Part shown: one piece after another, positions 12,286-23,673 of the stretch
Layout: every line of letters starts with the position of its first letter
Position numbering within the stretch: the first letter of the stretch is position 1
Assembly: GCA_964036665.1 (NCBI GenBank)
Contig: OZ038527.1
Location: forward strand, 4,402,001-4,466,000
Length of the DNA: 64,000 nt
Direction of reading: 5' to 3'
Source: Gordius sp. MW1
Lineage: Eukaryota > Nematomorpha > Gordioida > Gordea > Gordiidae
Notes under the pieces: generated by a model
Database searches by the model: none
The model's input: the letters and a program-made list of their open reading frames with translations, nothing else
What the model was told of the DNA's origin: nothing
Translations under genes and position numbers: made by a program

Positions 12286-13576
12286 TGGCTTTAAAGAAGA
12301 AGAAATTGAAACAATAGTAGGCAAACCAAGTGAAGAACATCTAGATTATCCACACCGGATGCGGTTAATTTTCAGCATATTTTCCCATATGGCACATTGT
12401 AGAATGTTTTGATGTCCCTATTTATTAGAGACGATTCAGAGCTAGAATGTGAAGCAATAGCATTTGGCCTGCTTCGGAAGATGGTAGATGAAAACATATA
12501 TGAGCCATTATTTTTAATCTTGAGCTCATTGTTTCATTATCACATTACACAATTAACCGGATTTGGGGCCCGTAATCTATGTTTTCTTCACTTCGTTTGT
12601 TTACTGCTGTATTAATTCCGCTGTTCTCTATGCCATAATTTACAACAGGAATCGGTTGCCTGACCCGTAAAACGATTTGGTAATCATGCATCATCAAAGT
12701 GTATGCCTAAAATCAGCAATTTAAATCCGCTAAACATCCTATTTAAATTAGTGTATGGGAAACCCTTCGCTTCCGTAACTGTTTTTCCTCAGTACTACCC
12801 ATAACCAATGTTTTATCTTTTGTGACGTTATTATTAATTTTTGTTTGGAATTTATGGCCTTAACAATTATTTCCTTATCGGAAGGATATTTTTAAGCAGC
12901 ATTTAATTTCATTAAATCGTCGTAAATTTCCAATCCAACTTTGTTACCATGTCCACTTATTTAGGCATTATACATTTTGACGATTTCTATTCAGTTTTCA
13001 TTATCGGCTTTATCCTGTTCTTTCCACCTGAGCAATTTAGTTCCTGTATTACTAGGCGTCATCATTTTCCAAACAACAAAATTTCAACTTGATCACTATG
13101 TGCAATACTTTCGTTGAGCGTGGAAATTTCTTTATTATTTTCATTTGGTACAAAATTATCATTATACTCAGTTATGTCGCTACTTTGTTTGCTTTTTGAT
13201 TTTTATCTTTAATCCATTTATCATCTTCGTCTTGAGCTGTAAAACATGCTAGATCTTCAATAAAATTCCTTCTTATCTTTAGGTACTTTAGATCTATTGC
13301 TTCATTACGTTTTTTTTCTGTCAACTTTTCAAAGTTTAGTATATAACAAAGAGTCATTGTAGCATTAATCCAAACCAGCCTTTAGATCTGGCTTCGCATT
13401 TCATCACCTCATATACAAATTTCATTTATTATCAATAAATTTTCATAACTGGCGTTGTTATTATTATTAATTCCATATGGTTTTGTTATATCTTCACTCG
13501 ACTCCTTGCCTTTAGTTACAATATAACAGCCCTTTCCTTAATTGGGCTAACCTTTCACTTTTATAATATTTGCCAG

Positions 13577-13846
13577 TTGTGTTTTTCGACAAATCCTCCT
13601 TGTAGCCCAAAGATTGTTTTTCTTCCTTCAAATCTTTTTCAATTAGAGAAGTATTTTGTCATGCTCTTTGGCCTTTGTTTTAGCAAAGAGAACATCATCG
13701 ACATTCTCAACATTTTTACAATTAAGGATTTTACAAAAGCCAAGATGGAAGAAACTTATCAAAACAAACCCTACGACTGTGATACCAAACAATTGATAAA
13801 GAGAAGAGATAAAAGGAGTACATCACAAGCTAATTCTTTACAATAA
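13577..13846 (+). pseudogene. Possible LINE ORF2 tail, second copy
   Basis: An 89-codon open frame holds KENIIDILNIFTIKDFTKAK, the partner of the minus-strand peptide at 10955-11185. The shared segment suggests a dispersed retroelement family. The C-terminal part is basic (RRDKRST). No catalytic domain can be seen, and I do not claim it is expressed. Confidence 0.3.
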
Positions 13847-13982
13847 ATTGGCCATAATAGAATTGTATATAATATGACATTGAATTTATTTATCACTGTT
13901 GTCAGGTTAAGTCGGTTTTAAGCAATGTTTCAGGTTAATGTTGTATCGTTCCGTCATAAATGTCATGTTCCCGGTTGACTCA

Positions 13983-14243
13983 GGGCCCGTCTTAATATAC
14001 GATTCAACTTCAAAGCGCCATATTTTTGTTTGTCTAAATTTGCGATATACATGTCGTGAAATCAACAATTTTAGTTTAGTTACCATAAGAATATGCATTA
14101 ATAAGCGTAATTAAAGGATAAATACTTGTTTTATGAGCAAAAACAGAACAAAATGACGTGACGCTCGCACTATGACGCGGCTTTGTTTTAACATGCATTC
14201 GCTTTTTTAATCTAGATTCAAAATCGCGTATTAAAACGGACCC
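13983..14243. mobile_element. PIF/Harbinger-like MITE, copy 1
   Basis: The ends read GGGCCCGTCTTAATA and, inverted, GGGTCCGTTTTAATA. The interior is shared in reverse orientation with 48023-48289, including ATTCAACTTCAAAGCGCCAT and GTCGTGAAATCAACAATTTT. There is no coding. The terminal GGG..CCC and the 3-bp target duplication of the sister copy point to PIF/Harbinger. This copy's flanks (TCA / TTT) do not match. Confidence 0.65.
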
Positions 14244-17200
14244 TTTTAAATTAATGAAATTTATTATTTAGTATATTCTAACTACTGCACACATATATAT
14301 ATGGTATCGAGGATCTCTCATGATAAACCCTAGAGAAATTTTATAGGCATATTATATAAATATACAAATAAGTATTGGTATATAGACCAGTCATTCCCAA
14401 ACGGAGTTCAACATTGTTTTATATACCCATCACGGTAGAAAATAACTTGGTTTCGAGTTTCAACTTCAATCAGCAAAGTCCCTAATTGACTGTGAGATTA
14501 ATATAGGTGATGCTTTAGTTTATCTCGTTTTAATTTATCTTTGTTAATTAAAAATAGATTTAAAAAATAAATTAAAGCAAGTACGCCTCTGGATATCGAA
14601 GTTAATATTTTCGGTATTCGATTTGGGATTCGTCAAATTTAAAAAAGGAATCGAATTCGATAAAAAAATTAAAGATGTGATTCGAATATTTTTCAAGTTT
14701 ATTTAAGAACTAAAAATTAAATACAGATATTCATACATTTCAACAAATTTATTTATAAAAAGTCGGAGATTAAATGTAAAATTACTTGGATAAATCTAAT
14801 TTAGTCAGTTTGTGTTTATTATATATAATAACTTACGTAATGATCATAGATAGATAGCATTATTGATTGATTTATTATATGTGAAATGGTCCCACACCAG
14901 TCACTCTTTCTCTTCCTCAGGTCAAAATATATTATTTTTAGTTTAATAATATATATAAAGTATAATGAATAAGTACAAAAATATATCAAACTTTAAAAAA
15001 CGATTAACCTAAATGTTAGCGAACCTGACAATCTTTGGAATTTGAAGCCCATATTTTATTTACTTAAATATATTTTGTGTATGCTTATAAAATTTAAAAT
15101 TAGTGATCGGGATCGGGAATATAACTAATTTGCGGAAAGATAAAAACAGTTTAATAATACCTATTAGTCTCGTTTTTTAAAATAAATTTAAAGTTAATAA
15201 TTTGCCCGAGACCCGATTGTCTTATTAAATTCCGCCTGAGTCCGGCCCGAAGCCCGATTGGGTCGGGCCGGACTCGGGCCGGATTTCGCTTTGGGCGGCC
15301 CGTGCAGTGCTCTAAGTAGCAAGTGTTATGTTTTGTTTTATAAAATAAGAAAATTAGATGAATTGAATGCTTCATTTCAAGGTATATATTCCAGATATGG
15401 CAGGTAATAAATTTTTGGTTCTGCAAATCTTTCCATATCCTTTTTTTTTTTTTTTTTTTTTAAGTTAAAAATCTTTATTAGGTAAAATCTATATATATAA
15501 AAAAATAAACAGACAACACGATTGAACGTCAAAATTTAATGACTGAAGCTTTGACCTAACAAGGTTTTCTCTTAAGAATACTTGATTTAAACTAGTTGTG
15601 ATTTTAAATCCATTTTTTTAAATGAAATTCATAATTCTTTTACTAAATGGATTAAACTAATCATATTTTTACACATATTAAGATAACAAGCTTAGTGGTA
15701 ATATATTAGAATGGTATCGTAGTTTATTAACTATACTAATACTTTATTTATTACCTATTTATTGTACAATACTAGTATAACATAACCTAATATAAAATTT
15801 TAATATTTTTTCTTACCAATATATCCTTTGAGAAATATATCTTAGTTCTTTTTATATACCCAACGCGCTAACCAATTTATCTATCTTTCCCCGGCATTAA
15901 GATATTTATTAAAGGAAAATTTAATATAAGCAAAAATTGGGGGGGGGGGCCTGAATGCTATTGAAGAGTTGGGTAACTAGGAGGACGGCAATGGTTTTTT
16001 TACCAGTCATGTTTGGTCAGCTCTTAGAATTGTGCTGATAAAAAATAGGGAGAATGTAGCATAGAATCTTTATAAGTTATAAAATTTTAAAAACGAGCTA
16101 CACGTTGGAAGGACAGGATATTTTCCTAGAAGGGCGCTGGCTTAAGAATTGTATAAAAATTAATAAATAGCGTTGGTCTCGTTCTATTACATTGTTTGGG
16201 TTTGGTATATAATATATTGATGTTTCAAAAATTGAGGAAGTTGTGCATAAATAATTTCATTAGTAACTAGGACCGGGGTGGGGAAACTAATGAACAAAGG
16301 ATAATTAGCAGGATAAGCACAAAAACATATGGTTTTTACCAACTCGGATTTGGCTTACAATATTAAAATATATAATTATAGCAATAATATAATCTGTAGA
16401 AAATGATATACCAATAAAAGTTATACTAAATTAGACTATTCTTCTTTAAGGTATTCACATATACGACAATATTGCAAGCACGTTTATTAAGCATTAAAAA
16501 GTGGTAAAGTTAATACATTTATAGAGATTTTAGGAAGAAAATAATAAAACATCTTATAAACGGACGACTTATGAATGGAGGAGAGGAAGATGTGAGTAAA
16601 ATTTAGATTTAAAATAAAGCCTTTTTAATTAAAAATGGTAAATTTAACTTAAATAATAATAAATGTCACTAAAACCATATTAGCTACAATTTGGGTTATT
16701 CAGTAAATATAATGTAAGAACTAATTATTCAATTTAATTATATAAACTTTTATTATTATTTGTTTTTAATTTATTAAAGTTAAAATAATCAACAGTTGTC
16801 TAATGTACTTATAGTCTGGATAAATCCCGTTTCTAGCTTCAATTTACAAGGTAAGACTATAAATGGAATTTTTAAAATATGAACCAAATGCGACACTTAT
16901 TACTTAGCGATTACATACAATTAATTACTATAATAAATTTTAAGTTTGGTAAATTTAAGTATTTTTTATTCTATATTAAAGCGTCAGCGCCATCAGGGGT
17001 TCATATGTGGAAGTATTTAATTTCACCAGCCTGCTTTATATGTCGTTTTATAATTCAGCTGCTGTTGTGTAATATTGCTTGATAAATGTTTTTATGAACT
17101 GAGATTTGTTACAGAGTGGGAGAACATTACTATAATAAGTTATAACTTTGTAACTTTCAATGTTAGACTTAAAAAGCTAATTCTTATTTATTGACTTTTT

Positions 17201-18801
17201 ACTGAATAGTAAGGCAAATATCGCCGAAGTTTTTCTTTGGAATTGTTGCACTTGAAATTGATGATGAGAAATTGCCGTGTCATTCCTTAACCGTGATCCG
17301 CATGCAATTTTCACGGGATGACATTTTTTGTTGACTGTTTTTATTGAGACTAACTCGGCATATTTAATGGCGCCATTGGCCTATTTATCATTTATTAATT
17401 GCTATGCAATTTATGGGCTTGTTTTTGGTTGTCGTGTCCTGTCCTGTCCAACTTGTGGTTTTTAATGGATGTGAACTTATGCATTTTGGTTTCTCAAATT
17501 GACTATCTAACGACCGCTGGTTGGCTTTAATTTTTTGACCTCGCCTTAACCCAATAGCCATTATTGGACTGATTACCTATATGCATAAATTTCTTTTGAC
17601 GACTTGTCTAGGTTGTTGCTATATATCGGATAATTTCTAAACTGTCTAAATAATTTTCTGTAAATTAATGATGACCGTTGCGTACTTCTACTTTATATGA
17701 CTCCGGCCAAAGGCCAAAATTATTAATTTGGTTAATTGCTATTTTAATTGTATAGTTGCTACCTTGTGAATTTCTTTTTTTCTTTTTGTTATTAACCTAA
17801 ATTTTTCATTCATAATATAATGTCAATCGCTAAAAAGCTGTCACAGGGGAATATTTAAGTACTTTATAGTTGTTGCTCATAACAAGGCCTTTTAATATCG
17901 CAGATCTCACGTATTTTTGAACTAATATGAGCGGAATATTGCTAATTGTTATAGCCTTGCATGAATTAAGGGAAAATAAGTGTTTTTGTGTTTCATTTTT
18001 TTTAAATCTAATAACAAACTAAAGATTGGATATTTATATTTTCACATTGTCAAGTCGCAATTTTTAAATAAGGATTTTGAAGCATACATTTTTATTAAGA
18101 CCATCTTAGGAAAATCAACTCATAAAAAGTGTTGAAATTAATAACAATTTGGCAGCATTTAAAATGATGGTGATTAATTATAACTTTAGTAAAGTATCAC
18201 ACAAAACACAAGCATTCCTAAAACCTCTTTGAACTTTGAATTGAACATCATGTCAAAACAAAATTTACATAAACGTATGAAAGGAAGGCACATCTATTAC
18301 AAAGCTTGTCAAATAGATGATGTCGTTCTAAATTTCCCAATCATGCGCTATGCGAATGAGACCTACAAACCGCTTAATTAGTTTCATAATTGAACTTCTG
18401 CAGTTGAACATCGCTAATTAGGTAATCTTCATATCTTTAATCAAAAAACCGAACTCTTCTTATGTAAATATTAACCCCTCGGTTTATATCTAAATTAATC
18501 GCAATTATGAAATTTTAAAAGCTTACACGTTTTCGATTGTACTTTTTTTATTGTATTATATATATCATGAATAATAATCATGTAAAAAATTATATTTCTC
18601 TAGATATTAGATTAGCCTATTTGAATGTTTGTATATATTTAGAAGGTATAATTGGAGTGGACCACGTCTATATATATAGAGATGTCATATTTTTCCTAAC
18701 GCAAGCTTTGGGGAAATTTGACAAAAAAATATTTAGGAATATTCGGGAAATTATGGAAAATAATTTGAGAGTCTAATGTAGGGTGAGTCAAAGACCTGAA
18801 T
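14244..18801. other. Intergenic AT-rich DNA with transposon traces
   Basis: No gene is recognised. At about 15090-15314 lies one end of a GC-subterminal DNA element (several CCCGA/CGGGC words, ending CCCGTGCAGTGCTCTA). It is related to the ends of the 18802 element, and its partner end was not found. A 24-T run sits at about 15438. A G-run followed by CC occurs at about 15938. The segment 17397-17700 contains the junction motif TGCTATGCAATTTATGGGC and words such as GTCCTGTCCAACTTGTGG that recur near 46000 and 52670. Confidence 0.45.
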
Positions 18802-19886
18802 TAGAGAACTGCAAAGTCACTTTTTTTCAACCCAAACCCGACCTGACCCGAAATAATTTTCGAATTTTTTACCCGGACCCGACCCGAAATAATTTTCAAA
18901 TTATCTACCCGAACCCGACCCGACCTGAAAGCACTTTAAAAACTTTAACCCGAACCCGACCCGACCCGACCTCAAAAATTATTAAAACAAATTACTTTCG
19001 AGCGCGAAAATTGCGGTGTGTAAAATTAAATCGACAAATAAAAGTGCTATTAATGAAACAAATTGTAACCACAGATTTTGTCTAACTAATGTGTTATAGA
19101 TTTTAGAGGCAACTATTTAATATCAAATCATTGTTATTAAAAATATAGCTAATTATTATATATTTATTATAATATTAATGTTTTTTGATGTTGTTTTAAA
19201 TTAAATTTTTACATGCAATTATTTTTTAATATTAATTTTATGCTTTAGATATATTGTCTTAGGGTAAAATATCTAGATGTTGCACATGATTCAAAATATT
19301 TTATTAATAACAAGTTGTCATACCATATTAATTTAATTTGCAAATGAAAAATTTATAAAATTATAACTTACTTTTAAGTTGGCTTTTGAATATGTATTAA
19401 ATGTAATTTAAATTAACGATGAGGATTACCTAAAACTTCATGATTAACACTAAAAAAATTTAAAATAAAACTTTATTGAATTAATTTACCTTTTAATAGT
19501 CAAATTAAAAACAGGAGTAATTTATGTAGTTTGAATTATTGATGAGAATTAGCTAGCACTTCAGAGTTCGGAGTTTAAAATTAAAAAAAATATGAAGAGA
19601 ATTAATTAAATGAATGATCCAAATTAGTTGTACATTTCGATATTTAAAAACACTCTTTGCTTAGCAATTAACATTAATTAAAAAAATAGGTCTCGCGTGT
19701 TTTTTACAGTGTACCTTGGACCCGACTCTATAAATTTGACCCGACCCGAAAGCATTTAAAATTTTTAACCCGAACCCGACCCGAAAGCATCTTCAAATTT
19801 TCTACCCGACCCGACCCGAAATCATTTTCAAATTTTTTACCCGAACCCGACCCGACCTGGTCTCGGGTCACCCGTGCAGTTCTCTA
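18802..19886. mobile_element. Non-autonomous hAT element with CCCGACCCGA arrays
   Basis: The terminal inverted repeat is TAGAGAACTGCA.., exactly mirrored at the right end (..TGCAGTTCTCTA). It is flanked by a perfect 8-bp target duplication ACCTGAAT (18794-18801 and 19887-19894). Just inside each end are tandem words of the type CCCGACCCGA interleaved with AATTATTTTC/AAATTTTT spacers. The right array is followed by CTCGGGTCACCCG. The approximately 700-bp AT-rich core has no transposase. Open frames through the CCCGA array (Thr/Arg/Pro-rich) are by-products of the repeat. Confidence 0.9.
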
Positions 19887-20261
19887 ACCTGAATAATATC
19901 AAGACAACCCATTTAACATCAAATATTTACAGATTTATAGAGAATGATGCACTAAGCAATTTGTTTATAATATATATATAAACAGAATTTATAAACGTGA
20001 ATTGCTATTAATTGCTATCGGATTCATTTTTTTCCTTATCCTCATCTCTGAGGAAGACTCGGCCTAATGATCGGGAGGATTTACGCGATTAATGAGATGT
20101 AAATTGTGTAAAGTAGCCACAATTTTACGGTTCATGATGTTCGCCAATTTGTTCTAAGTTGATTATAAAAATTTTCAAACGTTGACTACATTCTTTTGGA
20201 AGCCGCACTTGAAGGCGGCAGTAAAAATATTCTTATTGCTAGTGCATTAATTACTTGATTA

Positions 20262-21356
20262 TTGCATATCCCTTTCCACCAAATTAAAAGGCGTTGTATA
20301 ATCAACACTGGCCCATATCATAGAGGCGGCCCAAATTCCTTCTCTAGCACGAGATTCAGCAAGATTCGTCATAAGCTTTCCGATATGGAGCTTCATATTA
20401 ACGCACAGGCCGTTATACAGCTAATCGCTTCATCTAAATCTTTGGCAATATTTCTCACAAAAATGTGAACACTTTTTAAATCCACACTTGAATTAATTTT
20501 AAATATTTCTTTTAACACGAATACTTGGCTTCAAGCCACTCTTCCCACAAAATCCGGCGGTCTAGGTATTAGCTCCCCAACCGCGATTTCCTTAGCCGCC
20601 TTTATTTCCTCCTCCCTTTCTTTTAAACAATCTATTAACGACCTTGTCCCTATCTCACTCAACCCCTCTATCAATCAAGCCTTATCTCTATGGAATTAGA
20701 ATGTCAATTTAGGAGTTGACATTCCACAATCATATGCTTAAAAAGATTTGGATGCAAGTTTGGTGTCGCGGTCCGTTGCTTACCTTCTCTCGACATGCGA
20801 CGCCAAACAGCATTGCAATCTTAGGTCATTGGCTTTCGACCAATTCGGTCATAAATGGCTTGAAGCTTACCATAGTAAGTTTTCGGGAATGTTTTTAGAG
20901 AATCCTACCCTGTCCTTCAACATAGCCCTCCGCTTGGGCTGTAAATACACGTCCACATACTCCTGCCGGCTTTGTAATTCACTCGTAGATGAGGAAGCGC
21001 GTCACCCTCTGCATTGTAATTTAACAAAAGCCGGTATAGTAGGCACCAAAAAATAAATACACTGCTTCAAGCTGCCCTCAATTTGGCAAAAGTTCCTTAC
21101 ATCCTTGAACCGTCAGATCCCTCTCTCGAAGGGCGGATGCGTCCTGACGGTTCTTCACTTATCCCATGGGACAAAGGCCTTTTCTTAAAATGGGACTACA
21201 CCTGTATTGACCTGTTTGCTCCCTCCAAAGATACTCACGACCCCATAGGATCGGCAGAGCATCGCAAATCCTTAAAATACTTAGCTTTATCGGATACCTC
21301 AGTTTTATTCCTATCGTCTCGTCGTTCTCAGGGACGTTTGGAAAGAGCGCATTAAA
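20262..21356 (+). pseudogene. LINE ORF2 C-terminal fragment
   Basis: The translation shows successive parts of a non-LTR retrotransposon polymerase. They are KLSDMELHINAQAVIQL..SSKSLAIF, then (other frame) NTWLQATLPTKSGGLGI (a widespread LINE phrase), then a segment with AFDQFGHKWLEAY, IALRLGCKYTS, C..CNSLVDEEARHPLHC (cysteine/histidine module), and finally a segment with RPDGSSLIPWDKG, LKWDYTCIDLFAPS. Several frame changes and stops break it, and the 5' part with the catalytic reverse-transcriptase motifs is absent. The same family is present at 54890-55450 on the minus strand. Confidence 0.75.
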
Positions 21357-21359
21357 TTT

Positions 21360-23155
21360 TTTAAAAGAACTCAATAAACGCTAGCCCCCTTCTAAAATAT
21401 CGAATAGTTTCTTGCTAAAACATTCAATTGCGATTGCTAAATCCAATTTTTATTCTTTGATGGATTCAATGCCCATTCTTAAAGATGAAGAAACGGATAA
21501 TGTGTTTTAATCATTTTTTTTTATAAATATTTTCGTTCTTGTATCTTTTTATTAATTCCACTTTATATTTAATACTTTTTTTTAATAAAGCATGTCAATT
21601 TAAAAAAAAAAAGTTTAGACAACGTAACTGCTGTCTTTTATTAATCAAATGAATAATGATTTGACCAATGTTCCACGATGAGTTTTCTTTAATTCATTTA
21701 TTTATCGAATAAAATGCTTCCCCAACATCGGATAGAAATGCTTGGTCTCCCTCCTCATCATTATTTTAGATTTATTAGGGCTAAAACTGTTAAGGTGATT
21801 TGAATCAAACCCCAAAAGTCATCACTGTCCTACAAAAGTTTGTCTTTATCATCGAAACCTTCACCGATGGCTATTTCTTGAACTATATGTTTATTTGAAG
21901 TTAGGGTTTCAAGAATAATAACAAGACTGGAATAGCCTTCCTTTTTGCAATTGCTTTTCTTTCAATATAGAGTTAAGTATATAGATCTTATAAATAAAAA
22001 AATATTTGACATAACAACTACTTAACTAGTGATTATTCACCTCACATAAGAATCTTCACTTTTTAGTACAGTTAACCATTTAGCAGCAATATGCTTTGTA
22101 AAAATAGACCTTAAATAAATCAACAAATATTTGATGTTATAACATACTTATTAATTATTTAAATTGAGAAGGAATCTTTTTTTAGTATGGTAAAATTTTT
22201 AGAAGCAATGTAAACATAGACCTAAAATAGTTCACATATAATTGACATGATAATATAATATTAAATCATCTAGGATTTAGATGTTTTAAGCGCCAACGTT
22301 AATAAAAATTAAATAGCCTTTAGGTATAGTAAAACATCATTTATAAACTAAAAAATATTGTATATCACATAAGAATATATAGTAAACTCGAAGGGAAATT
22401 TCCGAGAAGTTTGAAAGTTCCCAAGAAACTTTTTTCGGAAAATTCCCCAATTTTTCTGGGAACTTTCCCTATCATGACATCTCTAATTATATCGTCTTTA
22501 CACTTATCAGTTTCATATGCACCTTTAGATATTGATAATGAGTAACGAGAAAAATATAATTTTATTTTCATCGTTAGTTTAATAAATTTTTTAAAAAATT
22601 TCGAATTCAAAGTGGATACCAAAGTATTCGATTCAAAATTACAGAGCTTAGCTTTAATCTTAAACTTTTATAGAGTTTGATTTTGCTAAAACAACCTAAA
22701 TCGTTTTTATAAAATTCATTTTCATGTATGCTATTTTAGAGTAGCAACAATTATTGTCAAAAACTCAATATTTATATTAAAAAGCACAAAAAAAATAAAC
22801 GTGTGATTGTGATATTTACTCTTTAATTAAATAACATTTTGTCGGCGTTTACCCACATAGGTGTTATAAATATTTTGGACATTAACCTTTCAATTATTGA
22901 AAAGAGCTGAATAAGTGAGGATGAATGCCTTCTGTTTTTATTTAGGACCGTCCCCTAAAGTATATTAGATAAAAATATTATAAGGCAGCCGCTGTTGATC
23001 TATAGTACCACCATCATCGTAATGTGCTCCAGTTTAAAGACACTACGAGAGAATTTTGACATTAAAAAGGTCGGGGATTTTTTAAATTTACATTAGAAAA
23101 CTAAGCCTTGTTAAACATATAAAATTGATTAATTATATCGTGTTACAAAAAGGCA
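21360..23155. other. Intergenic DNA before the fucosyltransferase exons
   Basis: This stretch is AT-rich with no recognised gene. A phrase at about 22545-22600 (GAGAAAAATATAATTTTATT) also occurs near 4548, so both are copies of one dispersed repeat. The missing 5' exon(s) of the fucosyltransferase (cytoplasmic tail and signal anchor) could lie here, but I could not identify them. Confidence 0.4.
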
Positions 23156-23362
23156 TTACAAGGCCACCGCTTCTGGATTGCGTACTATCGCCTCCATTAT
23201 TTTAACGCCATAATCAATGTATTTTATTAAATTAATATACCTCTTGACGAAATTTTGAATAAAGTGATTTATATTTATGCCTTTCCTCGATTTAATTTCC
23301 AGGCATACTCGTGTAAATCCAGTGTTTTTAGGATTCACTTTAATATACGTTACGATCCTCAT
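23156..23362 (-). CDS. Small hypothetical protein, 68 aa
   Basis: ATG to stop encodes 68 residues of ordinary protein-like composition: MRIVTYIKVNPKNTGFTRVC at the start, then a basic middle and a helical tail ending NPEAVAL. Codon use is not obviously repetitive and no transposon repeat overlaps it. I recognise no family, and no signal peptide or membrane segment is visible. It sits opposite to, and just upstream of, the fucosyltransferase exons. It may be a real single-exon gene, an exon of a larger minus-strand gene, or a chance frame. Confidence 0.25.
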   Translation of the reverse strand: MRIVTYIKVNPKNTGFTRVCLEIKSRKGININHFIQNFVKRYINLIKYIDYGVKIMEAIVRNPEAVAL

Positions 23363-23673
23363 TGTATATAGTAAGATTTAAAAAAAATATATATAATTTA
23401 AATATGAATAATATTGCTACAGATTTCAACATAACGACAAAAACTTAACTTTTTTTAAATTTTTATATGAGAACAAGGACGAGGTAGTCAAGAAAATTTT
23501 TTGAAGAAGATCAAATTTTGGCAAGGGTTTTGTAAAGGGTGGGGCTAAAGAGACACAATCGATAGGGTCATAGTAGACCAAAGTTTATATAATATATTAG
23601 CTCTCACTGGCCATTTTTAATCCACGATTTAAATTATTGGGGACTTACCTATAATATTATTTTAAAAACACAG

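Larger units (their letters stand above)
9873..13576. other. AT-rich region without a recognised gene
   Basis: Stops are frequent in all frames. Visible structure: a two-copy 42-bp tandem repeat at 12202, a possible 97-nt exon-like segment at 11705-11801 bounded by TATAG and GTATAA (reading DPKGAMKKGEPLSLC..), and a minus-strand open stretch at 10955-11185 that resembles 13577-13846. The minus-strand stretch around 13172-13560 reads as a Lys/Asp/Glu-rich peptide that I cannot place. These look like remnants of decayed retroelements rather than a working gene. Confidence 0.4.

Noticed and set aside
15151-15426. A 91-residue frame with an Arg/Pro-rich tail
   Set aside because: The tail comes from CCCGA-type words at a DNA transposon end; the rest is AT-rich filler.
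18537-18776. A 79-residue frame before the 18802 element
   Set aside because: AT-driven composition, no domain, and it includes the dispersed phrase TTGGAGTGGACCACGTCTAT.
18783-19085. A 100-residue Pro/Arg/Thr-rich open frame
   Set aside because: It starts outside the hAT element and runs through its CCCGACCCGA array; the composition comes from the repeat.
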